From Pseudomonadota bacterium (lineage in GTDB: Bacteria > Bdellovibrionota_B > Oligoflexia > Silvanigrellales > Silvanigrellaceae): 64,000 bases of DNA. Below are positions 25,997 to 35,547 of the stretch, piece after piece. Below the pieces are notes generated by a model. It was not told the origin of the DNA. It did not search any database and saw nothing but the letters and a program-made list of their open reading frames with translations. The translations under genes and the position numbers were made by a program. Location of the stretch: assembly GCA_009926615.1 (NCBI GenBank), contig RFOM01000005.1, positions 24,977 to 88,976 of the forward strand, given 5' to 3'. Positions within the stretch are counted from its first letter, which is position 1. Every line of letters begins with the position of its first letter.

Positions 25997-27361
25997 ATGG
26001 GGGTCAGAGTCAACACAGGCTCCGGAATAGATCCGCAACTTGTAAACAAGCTGGTCGAGCTTGAGCGCCAACCTATTAAAAAATTGGAAACCCGCAAAAA
26101 AGATCTCGAAGACGAGCGCAAACAATTCAGGGAATTTACTCAGCTGGTGAGCGAACTTGGTCAGTCTCTCAACAGTCTGCGAAACCCGTCCGACTTTCGC
26201 CGGCTGAAAGTCGACAGCAGTAACCCCGATATTGCCGAAGCGACGGTCGACAACCTTGCTGTGCCCGGGAGTTATGAAATTGAGATCAGGCATCTGGCCA
26301 AGTCTCAAAAACTTTTGACCGAAGGCTTTCCCGACAAAGATGAAACACCGGTCGGCTATGGTTACATGACCATTGAACTCGACGACGGACGGCGGTTTGA
26401 TGTTGACATCGATCCCGACGCTTCGACACTTCAGGATGTTGCCAAACAAATCAATGAGGCCAATGCCGGATGCAAAGCAATCATTTTGAACACAAAAGAG
26501 TCGCTCGAAAATGACGGGCTTGATTCGTACCGGTTGCTGGTTATTTCGGAAAAATCAGGAAAAGCCGGAAAGGTTTTTATTGATCCGGATACCACCTACC
26601 TTGAATTTAAAGAGCAGATGACCGGCCGCAATCTGGAAATGCTTTTCGAGGACGTATCAATTTTTGATGACGACAACTCGGTTGAGGGTTTGATTCCGGG
26701 GCTTGTCATCAATGCAAAACGGGCAGAGCCGGGTACTAAAATAACCATGAAGATCGGTTACGACATAGACAAGACTTTTGAGTCTCTGGAGACGTTTGTC
26801 ACCAACTACAACAAGGTCGCCGACTTTATCGACAAGCAGTTTCAGGTCAATCCGGGCACCAACAAAGCAGGGACATTGTCAAAGGACAATACACTGAAAC
26901 AATTGCAGCGCAGTTTGCAATCATCGCTACAGTACCAAGGAAGCGGGAAATTTCGGAACCTGGCGGAAATTGGAATTACCAGTGACCCAAAGTCAGGTGC
27001 TCTGAAAATTGACGCCACTAAAGTGAAGAAAGCTCTGGCCGATGACTATGACGGTGTTGCTGAGCTCTTTGTTCAAACTGAAAAGGGCGCAGGCTTCGGT
27101 ACTCGAATGAGCGACACGGTCCGCAATGCTCAGAATCAGCAGAGCGGTGTGCTCGGTTCCAAGGAACGCGAATACAAGCGGACTTTGGATTCATTCGATG
27201 ACGATATCGCTCGGAAGGAACGTGCTGCAGGTCAGCGCGCCGAGGGAATCAAGCGGAAGTTTGCTGCACTTGAAGGGTTGATCAACGGGATGAACTCACA
27301 GGGACAGGCGATAGCCGCACGTCTCGGAGTTCAGTCCGGACCTATGCCGGGGTTGAGTTAA
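25997..27361 (+). CDS. fliD: flagellar filament cap protein
   Basis: FliD (hook-associated protein 2) caps the growing flagellar filament and folds flagellin in. 454 residues. Seen: N-terminal VNTGSGIDPQLVNKLVELERQPI with a long coiled coil to about residue 60 (FliD_N), a beta-rich middle, and a C-terminal FliD_C part with VTNYNKVADFID, ITSDPKSGALKID and a helical end. I start at 25997 because the conserved GSGID segment begins right after it and AAGGGG precedes it. An upstream in-frame start would add residues not seen in the family. fliS follows 46 bases later, the usual order. Confidence 0.92.
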   Translation: MGVRVNTGSGIDPQLVNKLVELERQPIKKLETRKKDLEDERKQFREFTQLVSELGQSLNSLRNPSDFRRLKVDSSNPDIAEATVDNLAVPGSYEIEIRHLAKSQKLLTEGFPDKDETPVGYGYMTIELDDGRRFDVDIDPDASTLQDVAKQINEANAGCKAIILNTKESLENDGLDSYRLLVISEKSGKAGKVFIDPDTTYLEFKEQMTGRNLEMLFEDVSIFDDDNSVEGLIPGLVINAKRAEPGTKITMKIGYDIDKTFESLETFVTNYNKVADFIDKQFQVNPGTNKAGTLSKDNTLKQLQRSLQSSLQYQGSGKFRNLAEIGITSDPKSGALKIDATKVKKALADDYDGVAELFVQTEKGAGFGTRMSDTVRNAQNQQSGVLGSKEREYKRTLDSFDDDIARKERAAGQRAEGIKRKFAALEGLINGMNSQGQAIAARLGVQSGPMPGLS

Positions 27362-27407
27362 GGCAATCTTAGTGGCGGCATGGTTGTTTTCGGGAGAGTG
27401 AGCGCTT

Positions 27408-27863
27408 ATGCAGAATAATCCTTACCGAGCGTATCAAAAAACTCAGGTAACGACGGCCAAGCCGGAAAAAATCCTGCTGATGCTCTATGAGGGCGCCATC
27501 AAGTTCAACAAACTCTCCATCGTCAAGATGAAAGAAAAAAACATTGCCGAGAAGGGCAAAAACATCAGCAAGACACTGGCCATCATTTCCGAGTTGATGA
27601 ACACGCTTGACCATGAAAAAGGCGGACAGCTCGCCGCTGATCTGGAAAACCTGTACATGTTCATGATGGATAAACTGATTGAAGCGAACATGCACAATCG
27701 TGTTGAGGAACTTGAGGTTGTCGAACGCCTTTTGATAACACTTCACACGGCATGGCAGGATGTGGTCAACAACCCGCGTCCTGACGGTGTTCCCAGTCCG
27801 ACTCTCCAGCCGGAATTGAGCGCAATGTACAATCAGGCTCAGGCTGCAAACGGCCGAAAGTGA
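27408..27863 (+). CDS. fliS: flagellin export chaperone
   Basis: FliS binds flagellin in the cytosol and delivers it to the flagellar export gate. 151 residues, a little longer than usual because of a Pro-rich tail. Seen: YRAYQKTQVTTAKPEKILLMLYEGAIKF, the family signature, followed by a four-helix-bundle pattern and ENLYMFMMDKLIEANM. Adjacent to fliD, as in most flagellated bacteria. A weak GGGAGAG lies about ten bases before the ATG. Confidence 0.93.
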   Translation: MQNNPYRAYQKTQVTTAKPEKILLMLYEGAIKFNKLSIVKMKEKNIAEKGKNISKTLAIISELMNTLDHEKGGQLAADLENLYMFMMDKLIEANMHNRVEELEVVERLLITLHTAWQDVVNNPRPDGVPSPTLQPELSAMYNQAQAANGRK

Positions 27864-27966
27864 CCACATTTTTCTTTTAAATATCTATAACTGTTAGATT
27901 ATTTCGTTTTTACTCAAAAGCCCGTCCGCACGCGCCGATAAGACGTTTGCTGAGACGGAGTATCCT

Positions 27967-29892
27967 TTGAAAAACAATCGTTCGAATATATATGGTGTGT
28001 CGTTGACGACTCTGCTGACGATGTTGTCGGCGGCCTGCAGTACGCAAAAATCTTCTGACGTGAATAAAGTCGGTCCCGCGGCAACGGGGATTGCAACATC
28101 CCATGCCGGCAATCGCCCGAAGCCTATGAATACAGGCGAAGCCCTCCAGTTCATCGAAAAAAATTGTTTTGACTGCCATGGTCCCGGCAAACCGCTCGCA
28201 GCTGCCTTTTCCATTCCGGCAAAAGACATACTTCTCAAAGACGCCAGTTGGCTCGAAGGCTCCGCACTCAATCAGAATGCGTACCAGAGTATCGTCAACA
28301 AGTATCTTAAAAAAGTCGATTCTCCCTCGGCGATGCCTCCGGAGTTCAAAGATCCTGAACAGGAAAAGAAGCTTGGAAATTTGATTTCATGGTTTCAGGA
28401 TACTTTGCCGGGTGCAGTGCGCGAAGCTGAAATCAAGTACGGAATCAAACCTGAATTTCGCTCCAATATACAAGTTCAGCTCGACGCCAAATGCGAAAAA
28501 CTGATTTCGGGCTGGGACCTGCAAAACCGTTTTATGCTGCGCGCACTGGGCCGCCCGACGAATCAGGCCGACGCTTTTGAAAAAGACCTTCTGTCGGAAG
28601 CGGAAAAAGCTGCGCCGGCCTCTGCCGAAGTCCGAAAAAAAATAGTCAGGGAAATTCTTTCGCGGCCTGAATTTAAGAAAAAATTTGAAGATGTGGCAAT
28701 TTTCAAGTTGGCTCAAAAAATTGCCAACTCCGGTGCGATTCGCAAATACGGAATTTCAGTCGAACCGCGTCTTGAGCCCAAGGTTGTTGAAGATCTTCAG
28801 TCCGAATTCGCCCAGCTGGTCAGAAAGTACTATCAAACCGTTCCTTATCCCCAGCTGTTTTTGCTGAATAAGGTCATGGTGACAGCCGCCACCGCACCGT
28901 TGTACACGTCTCCCGCCGCAGAGCTGGGACGGCTTGCGGAACAGCAAAGAGACAAGTACCGCGAGACCTGCGAGCCTCCGGCAGCGGGGCAAACGTGGGC
29001 AGAATGCACTCTGAGCCCGAAGCGGGGTAACTACTTCGGAACCCGCGGATTCCTTGTGTCCAAGCCGAGCGCAATGTTTCAGAACAACAACAATTACGGT
29101 CGCGGCGGCGATGCGCATCAGGTGATTTTCGGTGAGGTCCTGATGGCCAACACCGACGGCGTTTCCGGCGAAAAACCCAAACCGATTCCGCAGTGTCTTG
29201 ACGTTACGGCAGACAAACGCTGGGTTCTCAAGGGCAAAGGCAACCTCAATTCCGAGAAGGCTGCATGGGGCGCCATTGCGATTCCCTTTTACGGCAGGGT
29301 CTGTCAGGGCTGTCATTTGAACCGTCATCTCGCCGCAGCGTCCGTTGTGTTCAGACCTTTCGGTTTTTCCGGAGAGATTATTTTTCCGGAGATGATGGTG
29401 GCTGACAAAGGCAATCCGGTAAAACTTTACGAAGACATGAACCTTATCCAGAAGACACGTGCTGCAAATGCCGCAGGAGAAGATCCGCGCACCCACGTCA
29501 GTCATTCGGACGCTTCCGCAACTTCGTTTCAGTTCATCGATCCCGCATTCTACAAGAAATTGCTCGAGGAAGTTGATACCAACAGCAAGGCAACGTGTTT
29601 TCCCGATCCTGCCGATCCGCTGAATATGGATAAAGCAAAATTTGCAAACTCGCTCGCGCAGTACGGTGAATTTCTGATTCATCAGAATGACGCAGCTGAT
29701 GCTCCGGTTAAAGGTTCAGCGTCAGTGCGCGGCCTGACCCGCTTTTTGCCGAGCACGTTTGCCAACACAAACTCTACAAATCTGGAGATCATACGCGATG
29801 TGAACTTAGCCTTTTCGGAGAGCGGCGGACTGCTGCTGCCGATGCTTGAAGCTTATTTTCAGACCGAGTCTTTTGCGTGCACGGGCCGGTAA
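27967..29892 (+). CDS. diheme c-type cytochrome lipoprotein
   Basis: 641 residues from a TTG start with GGAG six bases upstream. Signal peptide with lipobox LSAAC (Cys24), so it is anchored to a membrane on the periplasmic side. Two haem c motifs: CFDCH at 67-71 and CQGCH at about 445-449. The first lies in a short region typical of the single-haem domains placed at the N-terminus of large cytochrome proteins of planctomycetes and myxobacteria. The remainder is helical and not assigned. It is first in a four-gene cassette with two lipoproteins and a Tat-type protein. Electron transfer is likely; the partner is unknown. Confidence 0.8.
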   Translation: MKNNRSNIYGVSLTTLLTMLSAACSTQKSSDVNKVGPAATGIATSHAGNRPKPMNTGEALQFIEKNCFDCHGPGKPLAAAFSIPAKDILLKDASWLEGSALNQNAYQSIVNKYLKKVDSPSAMPPEFKDPEQEKKLGNLISWFQDTLPGAVREAEIKYGIKPEFRSNIQVQLDAKCEKLISGWDLQNRFMLRALGRPTNQADAFEKDLLSEAEKAAPASAEVRKKIVREILSRPEFKKKFEDVAIFKLAQKIANSGAIRKYGISVEPRLEPKVVEDLQSEFAQLVRKYYQTVPYPQLFLLNKVMVTAATAPLYTSPAAELGRLAEQQRDKYRETCEPPAAGQTWAECTLSPKRGNYFGTRGFLVSKPSAMFQNNNNYGRGGDAHQVIFGEVLMANTDGVSGEKPKPIPQCLDVTADKRWVLKGKGNLNSEKAAWGAIAIPFYGRVCQGCHLNRHLAAASVVFRPFGFSGEIIFPEMMVADKGNPVKLYEDMNLIQKTRAANAAGEDPRTHVSHSDASATSFQFIDPAFYKKLLEEVDTNSKATCFPDPADPLNMDKAKFANSLAQYGEFLIHQNDAADAPVKGSASVRGLTRFLPSTFANTNSTNLEIIRDVNLAFSESGGLLLPMLEAYFQTESFACTGR

Positions 29893-29911
29893 AGTGTTTG
29901 GGGGATAAAGA

Positions 29912-30592
29912 ATGAACCGTATCCTGTCAGTCATGGGAATTTTCGGGTGTCTGGCTTTGGCCGCATCCGGCTGTTCCAGCAAGACCAGCGACAAAAACAA
30001 CGTGTTGAGTGCAGCAGACGTCAACGGCTCCAAGGAGTTGCAGACGCAAAAGATTAAAAGGAACAGTTTTTTTCTGGGAGCGCCGGGATTTCTTGTCAAG
30101 GACAGCGAGGTGCTTCGCAATTCGATTAATGAATGTCTGCAGACGGGATTGCTTGCCATTAAGCCTGAGATGATCAGAGGCGGCGGCGGTGCGGGCAGGG
30201 AGAATGGCATTTTGAGCCAGAGTTTTGCGGATCATGCGGGCAAGCGCGATATCATCGAAGTCCTGTCTTCCGACTTATACGACCCTGCGCGGGTGACCCG
30301 TGTCGATACAGCAGCGGGATATCTGACCATCGAGTACATGGGAGCCTTGGCGACGGTTGCCGACGTGGTTGCATGGAATTGTGAATTCGGTGTCGCCGGT
30401 TCGCAGTGCGACTGTTCCACCGAAGAGCAGGCAACCAAAATTCTTCAGCGCTGTATCCCGAGTTATGCAGACATTAAAATTGCCGACGCGGCCAAGAAAT
30501 TTGCACAGGAATGCAGTTCGGCCGACCTTCGCAAAAAGCGGCAGATACTCGCATCGTTTCTGGCCTCGTCGACGTTTGCCGAATCACGCTGA
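29912..30592 (+). CDS. small lipoprotein, unknown function
   Basis: 226 residues. Lipobox AASGC (Cys21) after a short hydrophobic stretch. The mature protein has a Gly-rich GGGGAGRENG stretch and several further Cys, including a CDC motif (QCDCS) in the middle. There is no haem motif. It starts 20 bases after the cytochrome lipoprotein and is followed by the Tat-type protein. I do not recognise the family; a partner of the cytochrome is an inference from the tight spacing. Confidence 0.7.
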   Translation: MNRILSVMGIFGCLALAASGCSSKTSDKNNVLSAADVNGSKELQTQKIKRNSFFLGAPGFLVKDSEVLRNSINECLQTGLLAIKPEMIRGGGGAGRENGILSQSFADHAGKRDIIEVLSSDLYDPARVTRVDTAAGYLTIEYMGALATVADVVAWNCEFGVAGSQCDCSTEEQATKILQRCIPSYADIKIADAAKKFAQECSSADLRKKRQILASFLASSTFAESR

Positions 30593-30629
30593 TGACGCAT
30601 TTTTTTAAGTAAAGCAGGGAGACCTGAAA

Positions 30630-32138
30630 ATGAGCAATATCAACCGAAGAAATCTTTTGCGTGCAGCGCTTCTTGGAACGGCAGGTTACGGAGCAATGGC
30701 CGGACTGAAGCAATTCGGCGTCTCCGCCGGTTTGGCCGAATGGTATGCGGCGTTCAGAAGACAAAATCCTTGGTGTGAAGGAATGGATGCGCTTGCCGTT
30801 CTTGAAGATGCTTTAAGAGGCGGTCCCTCACTCGTGTTTGTGTCGCAGGCGCTCGCCAACGGCATGCCGAAGGTGGCCTTTCTGGACGTGTTCATGTCCA
30901 CATCTTTCGACTCACGCAACTTTTTGAATGTGAGTGCTTTCGGCAAGGCCAACGATCCTTTGCAGACCTTGACGTTCGGAAGCATGAACAGTTCTGTTTC
31001 CGAACTTATCGTCACTCATCCGGCTTTTGCGGATGCAAAAGTAAATAAATTGTTCGGCGACATGGTGCTCACAGGCAAATACAAAATGAACGGAGCCCCG
31101 ACAGTCATTCGCGGGTTTGAATCTCTGGTCAAAGACATTCCGCCGGCCAAAATCGCAATGACTTCATTCGTCAGCTATCAGGGGACAGGCGTTCACCAGA
31201 ACGGTCAAATTCCGGGTGCCGGTTCTGTTGCGCACATGATTCAGGCCAGCGGCCAGCTCAGTCCGATTGGCGTGGCTGCATTCGGAACCGTGCAGGTCAG
31301 GGACGGCGGTCCGAACGGCGGTTCGCTGATTGCGAGCGGAAAAAGTTCAGGAGCTTTTATTGAATCTTTGGGACAGCTGATTTCCAAAAGTTATGTGCCG
31401 AAGAACAACGACAAAGCCGAAGGGTCTGAAAAAAACAAACTCAGAATGTTTGATGATTTGAACGGCAACGCAGAGGCTGCCAACGTCCGTTCCCAGTGGC
31501 TTGAAAATTTGGCCCGCATCGAGACCGAGATTCAGGCTCTGAAAACCGGCTACTCAACCTTGGGCACAAACACCTTCAATGCTCTCGGGACAATCAACTG
31601 TGACCGTGCAGCAGCAATGGCGGTCGCAGCCAAACTTGCAGAAACCGGCCTGTGCACGGTCTCCTCGGTTGGAATCGGAACGCCGGATTTTCATCGTCCG
31701 GATGCCAACAGAGCTCCCTCGGGTGATTCGGGCAACATGTACACGGCAATTGTCGAGGCCGCTGTCGGCATCAACGTTTGGGCCAATTCACTGATCGCAA
31801 AGGGAATGGATGGAGTTGCTTTTATCCGCACATGTTCGGGGCGCAGCGATGACTGGGTTCAGGACAGTTCAACGGTCAGCAGTATTGCCGTGATTGTCAA
31901 GGGCTCCTACGGCGGACCGCTCGGCAGTATCCAGTCGGCATATTACGGCCCTCAGAGCTCTGCGACTTTTGTTGATCAGGGGACCAAAGAGTGGGCGCAA
32001 GGGGTCATGGGGCTCGACGGCGGAACACAGAATGCCGGATCGATTGACGGCACTGTTGCCGAGGCAGTCCTCAGCGCAGCAGGTCAGTCACTGACGGTGC
32101 GTTCCCGCGACAAACTGGGCAAACTGAAGAAAGGATAG
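30630..32138 (+). CDS. possible Tat-exported protein (NRRNLLR signal), DUF1501/1552-like context
   Basis: 502 residues. The N-terminus NRRNLLRAALLGTAG has a twin-arginine pattern, hydrophobic core and a later Ala-rich cleavage region. The mature part is Gly and Ser rich with SFVSYQGTGVHQNG, GTPDFHR and AYYGPQSSATF; I cannot assign a catalytic site. Tat-signal proteins of the DUF1501 or DUF1552 type are commonly encoded beside cytochrome lipoproteins in planctomycetes and myxobacteria, and this arrangement is similar. Membership is not proven. GGGAG precedes the ATG. Confidence 0.65.
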   Translation: MSNINRRNLLRAALLGTAGYGAMAGLKQFGVSAGLAEWYAAFRRQNPWCEGMDALAVLEDALRGGPSLVFVSQALANGMPKVAFLDVFMSTSFDSRNFLNVSAFGKANDPLQTLTFGSMNSSVSELIVTHPAFADAKVNKLFGDMVLTGKYKMNGAPTVIRGFESLVKDIPPAKIAMTSFVSYQGTGVHQNGQIPGAGSVAHMIQASGQLSPIGVAAFGTVQVRDGGPNGGSLIASGKSSGAFIESLGQLISKSYVPKNNDKAEGSEKNKLRMFDDLNGNAEAANVRSQWLENLARIETEIQALKTGYSTLGTNTFNALGTINCDRAAAMAVAAKLAETGLCTVSSVGIGTPDFHRPDANRAPSGDSGNMYTAIVEAAVGINVWANSLIAKGMDGVAFIRTCSGRSDDWVQDSSTVSSIAVIVKGSYGGPLGSIQSAYYGPQSSATFVDQGTKEWAQGVMGLDGGTQNAGSIDGTVAEAVLSAAGQSLTVRSRDKLGKLKKG

Positions 32139-32143
32139 CATCC

Positions 32144-33040
32144 TTGCGTAGATTTTGTTCTGACAGGCTGCTTGTGTTTTTCATTTATTTTGCTGCAGGC
32201 GGTTTGTCGGCCTGCAGCAACAAACTTTCAATCACGTCCGCAGTTCCTTCGGCAGCCGGAGTACTTGATTCGGTCGGCGAATCGTCCGGCAGTGCTCTGG
32301 AACTCCGTGAGGACCTTGCCGAGGTTTCCAAAAGTGTGTTCAGCACCGACAAGAGCGCATCGATTTCCTCGGCGGGCGGAAGCTTGTTTTTGTTAGCCGG
32401 AAGTAAGGGAAAAGGGGTTCTTTTGGACGTCGCAGACGGAAAAAAAAACGAGATATCCGTCGCACCTCCGGCCGGACAGGACAATCCGGTCTGGATCTTT
32501 CCCTCGGGCGAAAACGGCTACTGGGCATTGTCCAACGGGACGCTTTTTTTCAAAGGGCAAAACGGTTCCGAAATTTCTGAAATCGAAGAGTCGCTCAATG
32601 CCATTCTCGAGGAGGAAACCGGCAAGTTCCGTCCGGTATACGTCGGAAAATCGGACCTTGTCGGAATTCACAAAAAGAGAATTTTCTGGTTGTCAGCCGA
32701 ATCGCAGCTCAAACGCGAGTTTTATCTTGAACTCAGTGCTGCAACGCTCGGAAACCGCGAAATAGAAAACATCAAGGCTGCCGGCATCATCAAAGGACGC
32801 GGGGTTTGGCTGCTGAACGATGATTATTTGATTTTCATTGTCAGGGCGTCAAACGGTAATTTTAGTGTCGAATCAAAGCGATTTAAGGGTTTTTTTCGGA
32901 AAAAGAAGAAGATTGTACCCGAAAGACTTTTTATGCGGCTGGCACCCGATGAATCCGGAAAAATAAAAGTCGACGGTATTGCTTTTTTGCAGAACGAAGC
33001 CGGAGTCTTCACAACAGCCAAAGCTGACGCGAAAGAATAG
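32144..33040 (+). CDS. lipoprotein, unknown function
   Basis: 298 residues from a TTG, with AAAGGAT overlapping the end of the upstream gene. Signal segment followed by lipobox LSAC (Cys at about 24). The body alternates beta-like strands, for example VWIFPSGENGYWALSNGTLFF and RIFWLSAES, which resemble propeller or repeat-type beta proteins. Lys-rich near the end. Last gene of the cytochrome cassette, ending three bases before the convergent FtsB-like gene. No family recognised. Confidence 0.65.
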   Translation: MRRFCSDRLLVFFIYFAAGGLSACSNKLSITSAVPSAAGVLDSVGESSGSALELREDLAEVSKSVFSTDKSASISSAGGSLFLLAGSKGKGVLLDVADGKKNEISVAPPAGQDNPVWIFPSGENGYWALSNGTLFFKGQNGSEISEIEESLNAILEEETGKFRPVYVGKSDLVGIHKKRIFWLSAESQLKREFYLELSAATLGNREIENIKAAGIIKGRGVWLLNDDYLIFIVRASNGNFSVESKRFKGFFRKKKKIVPERLFMRLAPDESGKIKVDGIAFLQNEAGVFTTAKADAKE

Positions 33041-33043
33041 GTT

Positions 33044-33430
33044 TCAGCCGTTGGGGCTTGCGTCGGAAGAACGGCCCGTTTGTGTGTTTCCTGTCTTTTT
33101 TTCGGTTCTGACAGCTTTTTTCTTTGACTCGAATCTGTAAACGTATTCGTTGGCCTGAACGTATCCGAATTCTTCCTTGAGGAAGCGGATTTGTTCGGGT
33201 GTGCTGGACTTCAGTTTTTTGATCTGCTCTTCAAGAAACTGATTTTCAATTTTGAGTTTCATATTGACGTCGAGGAGCACATTGCGTTTGCTGACAAGTT
33301 CAACGTAATTCGAAATTCCCGCCTGTCCCGATGCCATTGACATCAGCAGCGCCCACAAGGCAACGACAAGCGTCCAGCGCACGGTCAGCTGGAATTTTCG
33401 TGATGTCAGTTGTCCGTCAAGTAGTTGCAT
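33044..33430 (-). CDS. FtsB/DivIC-like septum formation protein
   Basis: 128 residues. One transmembrane segment at about 18-36 (WTLVVALWALLMSMASG), then a coiled coil (VLLDVNMKLKIENQFLEEQIKKLKS), then EQIRFLKEEFGYVQANEYVYRF, which is the FtsB/DivIC signature. Such proteins link FtsL and FtsQ at the division site. The C-terminal tail is polar and disordered. It sits 95 bases downstream of mnmG on the same strand and could be in one transcript. Confidence 0.8.
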   Translation of the reverse strand: MQLLDGQLTSRKFQLTVRWTLVVALWALLMSMASGQAGISNYVELVSKRNVLLDVNMKLKIENQFLEEQIKKLKSSTPEQIRFLKEEFGYVQANEYVYRFESKKKAVRTEKKTGNTQTGRSSDASPNG

Positions 33431-33525
33431 TTAATGCATCCGTGATTAAGCGTGCGGGAAACTGGGGGACGATACCCGAATGATCACTTTCTGTGATCCT
33501 AGCACGCACAATCGCGGCGGTGGTG

Positions 33526-35424
33526 TCAGGACTGAGGCAGAGATTGCCCGACAACCGGCTGACGGTTGCGTTCGATCATGGAGTGAAGAAGGGTCACCGC
33601 TGCAGGCGTTATTCCGCTAATTCGCGAGGCCTGCCCGAGCGTACTTGGATTATGTCTGCGGAGCTTCTCGACGACCTCGCGCGAAAGTCCGGAGATTGAA
33701 GCATAATCCAGTTCGCGCGGTATCCACACGCAGTCCATTTTTTGGAGCCGGTCGCAGAGCGCTTCCTCTCTGCGGATATATCCGTCGTATTTGGTTTCTA
33801 TTTCAATTGAACGCAACACACGCTCGCCGAGTGCCGCATCCATCAGGCCGGCGGCACAAAGTCTTTTTGCATCGACCTCCGGACGCTTCAAATAGGCATC
33901 AAGGCTTGTCGATGTTCCGGTGAGTTCCGGCAGACCGGCTGCAGCCAGTATTGCATTAGTTTCGGGGGTCGGATTGAGCCACGTGATCTTGAGGCGCTCC
34001 CGTTCCTGTTGAACAGCCTGCTGCCGGAAACTGAATTCTGCAAACTCTTCATCGGAGACAAGTCCGAATTCGTGTGCGTGGCGGCGAAGTCGCGCATCGG
34101 CATTGTCTTCCCGAAGTTTGAGACGGTTCTCGGCGCGGCTGGTGAACATCCGGTACGGTTCCTGAGTTCCGAGTGTTGTCAGGTCGTCGACAAGAACCCC
34201 GATGTAGCTTTCCTGCCGTGACGGCACGAAGGGCGGCTTGTCATGAGCCTTCAAGGCGGCGTTGATGCCTGCCACGAGGCCTTGCGCAGCAGCTTCCTCA
34301 TATCCCGTGGTGCCGTTGATCTGGCCCGCGAAATAAAGGTTTCGGATTGCTTTGGACTCCAAAGTCGGATGAAGCTCGGTAGGCTGAATAAAGTCATATT
34401 CAATGGCGTAGCCGGGCTTCATGATAACCGCATTTTCAAATCCGCGGATGGTGCGCAGGAATTTCTCCTGCACATCGACAGGCAGGCTGGTCGAAATGCC
34501 GTTGGGATAGATCTCGCGGGTGTCATACCCTTCAGGTTCGATAAAGACTTGGTGTGAAAGCTTGTCCGGAAATTTGACAACCTTGTCTTCGATACTCGGA
34601 CAGTATCGCGGTCCGATGCCCGTAATAATTCCGCTGTAAAGCGGCGAAAGGTGCATGTGTTCGCGGATGATGCGGTGAGTTTCTTCGTTGGTATAGGTTA
34701 TGTAACAGGGCAAAAGTTTTTGATTTATGCTTTTCGTCCGCAAACTGAAAGGAACAAAATCCGGATCGGAATCCTGTCTTTCGAGTTGCGAAAAATCGAT
34801 GGAGCGCGAGTCGATGCGCGGGGTTGTTCCGGTTTTCATGCGGCCCATTTTAAAGCCGTAGGCCTTCAGTGCCTCGGCAAGTTCGACGCTCGCCGGTTCA
34901 CCCGAACGGCCGGCTGTAATCCGTCTGTCGCCGATGTGGATCAATCCGTTGAGAAATGTTCCGGTGGTGATCACAATACAGCGGGCAAAGATTTTTTGGT
35001 CCAGTGACGTGTGAACTCCGGTCACGCGATCTTCGTCCAGCAGCAGCGCTGCAACGGTGTCCTGATGAAGATCCAGATTGGCTGTGTTTTCGCAGGTCTT
35101 ACGCATGTAATTGCGATACAAATCCATGTCCGCCTGTGCGCGCGAACTCCAGATGGCCGGACCTTTGGAACGGTTGAGAATTCTGAATTGCAAACCGGCC
35201 GAGTCGATTGCCGCGCCCATTTCGCCGCCGAGAGCGTCGATCTCTTTGACGAGGTGCCCCTTGGCAGTGCCGCCAATCGCAGGATTGCAGGACATTTGAC
35301 CGATGCGGTCCAGACTCATCGAAAGCAAACATGTCTTGCGGCCCATGCGCGCACTTGCCAAAGCAGCCTCAATTCCGGCGTGACCACCACCGACGACGAC
35401 AACTTCATATTCAAGTGAGCGCAT
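33526..35424 (-). CDS. mnmG: tRNA uridine-34 carboxymethylaminomethyl modification enzyme, FAD subunit
   Basis: MnmG (GidA) works with MnmE to modify U34 of tRNAs reading two-codon families. 632 residues, normal length. Seen: [20 protein letters not shown] (FAD loop), [41 protein letters not shown], and a C-terminal [10 protein letters not shown] block. I start at 35424, where GGGAG lies six to seven bases upstream, rather than at an ATG six codons earlier. mnmE is not in the window. Confidence 0.95.
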   Translation of the reverse strand: MRSLEYEVVVVGGGHAGIEAALASARMGRKTCLLSMSLDRIGQMSCNPAIGGTAKGHLVKEIDALGGEMGAAIDSAGLQFRILNRSKGPAIWSSRAQADMDLYRNYMRKTCENTANLDLHQDTVAALLLDEDRVTGVHTSLDQKIFARCIVITTGTFLNGLIHIGDRRITAGRSGEPASVELAEALKAYGFKMGRMKTGTTPRIDSRSIDFSQLERQDSDPDFVPFSLRTKSINQKLLPCYITYTNEETHRIIREHMHLSPLYSGIITGIGPRYCPSIEDKVVKFPDKLSHQVFIEPEGYDTREIYPNGISTSLPVDVQEKFLRTIRGFENAVIMKPGYAIEYDFIQPTELHPTLESKAIRNLYFAGQINGTTGYEEAAAQGLVAGINAALKAHDKPPFVPSRQESYIGVLVDDLTTLGTQEPYRMFTSRAENRLKLREDNADARLRRHAHEFGLVSDEEFAEFSFRQQAVQQERERLKITWLNPTPETNAILAAAGLPELTGTSTSLDAYLKRPEVDAKRLCAAGLMDAALGERVLRSIEIETKYDGYIRREEALCDRLQKMDCVWIPRELDYASISGLSREVVEKLRRHNPSTLGQASRISGITPAAVTLLHSMIERNRQPVVGQSLPQS

Positions 35425-35547
35425 GACATTCTCCCGATTCAAAATCAGTCCTCACGCTTGGATCTGAAAGACCGCGCGACAGGACGCAATGCGGGAGGAT
35501 TCCTAGTAAGTCACGTCGGGAACATCAAGGATTTTCTTGGTTTCGTC

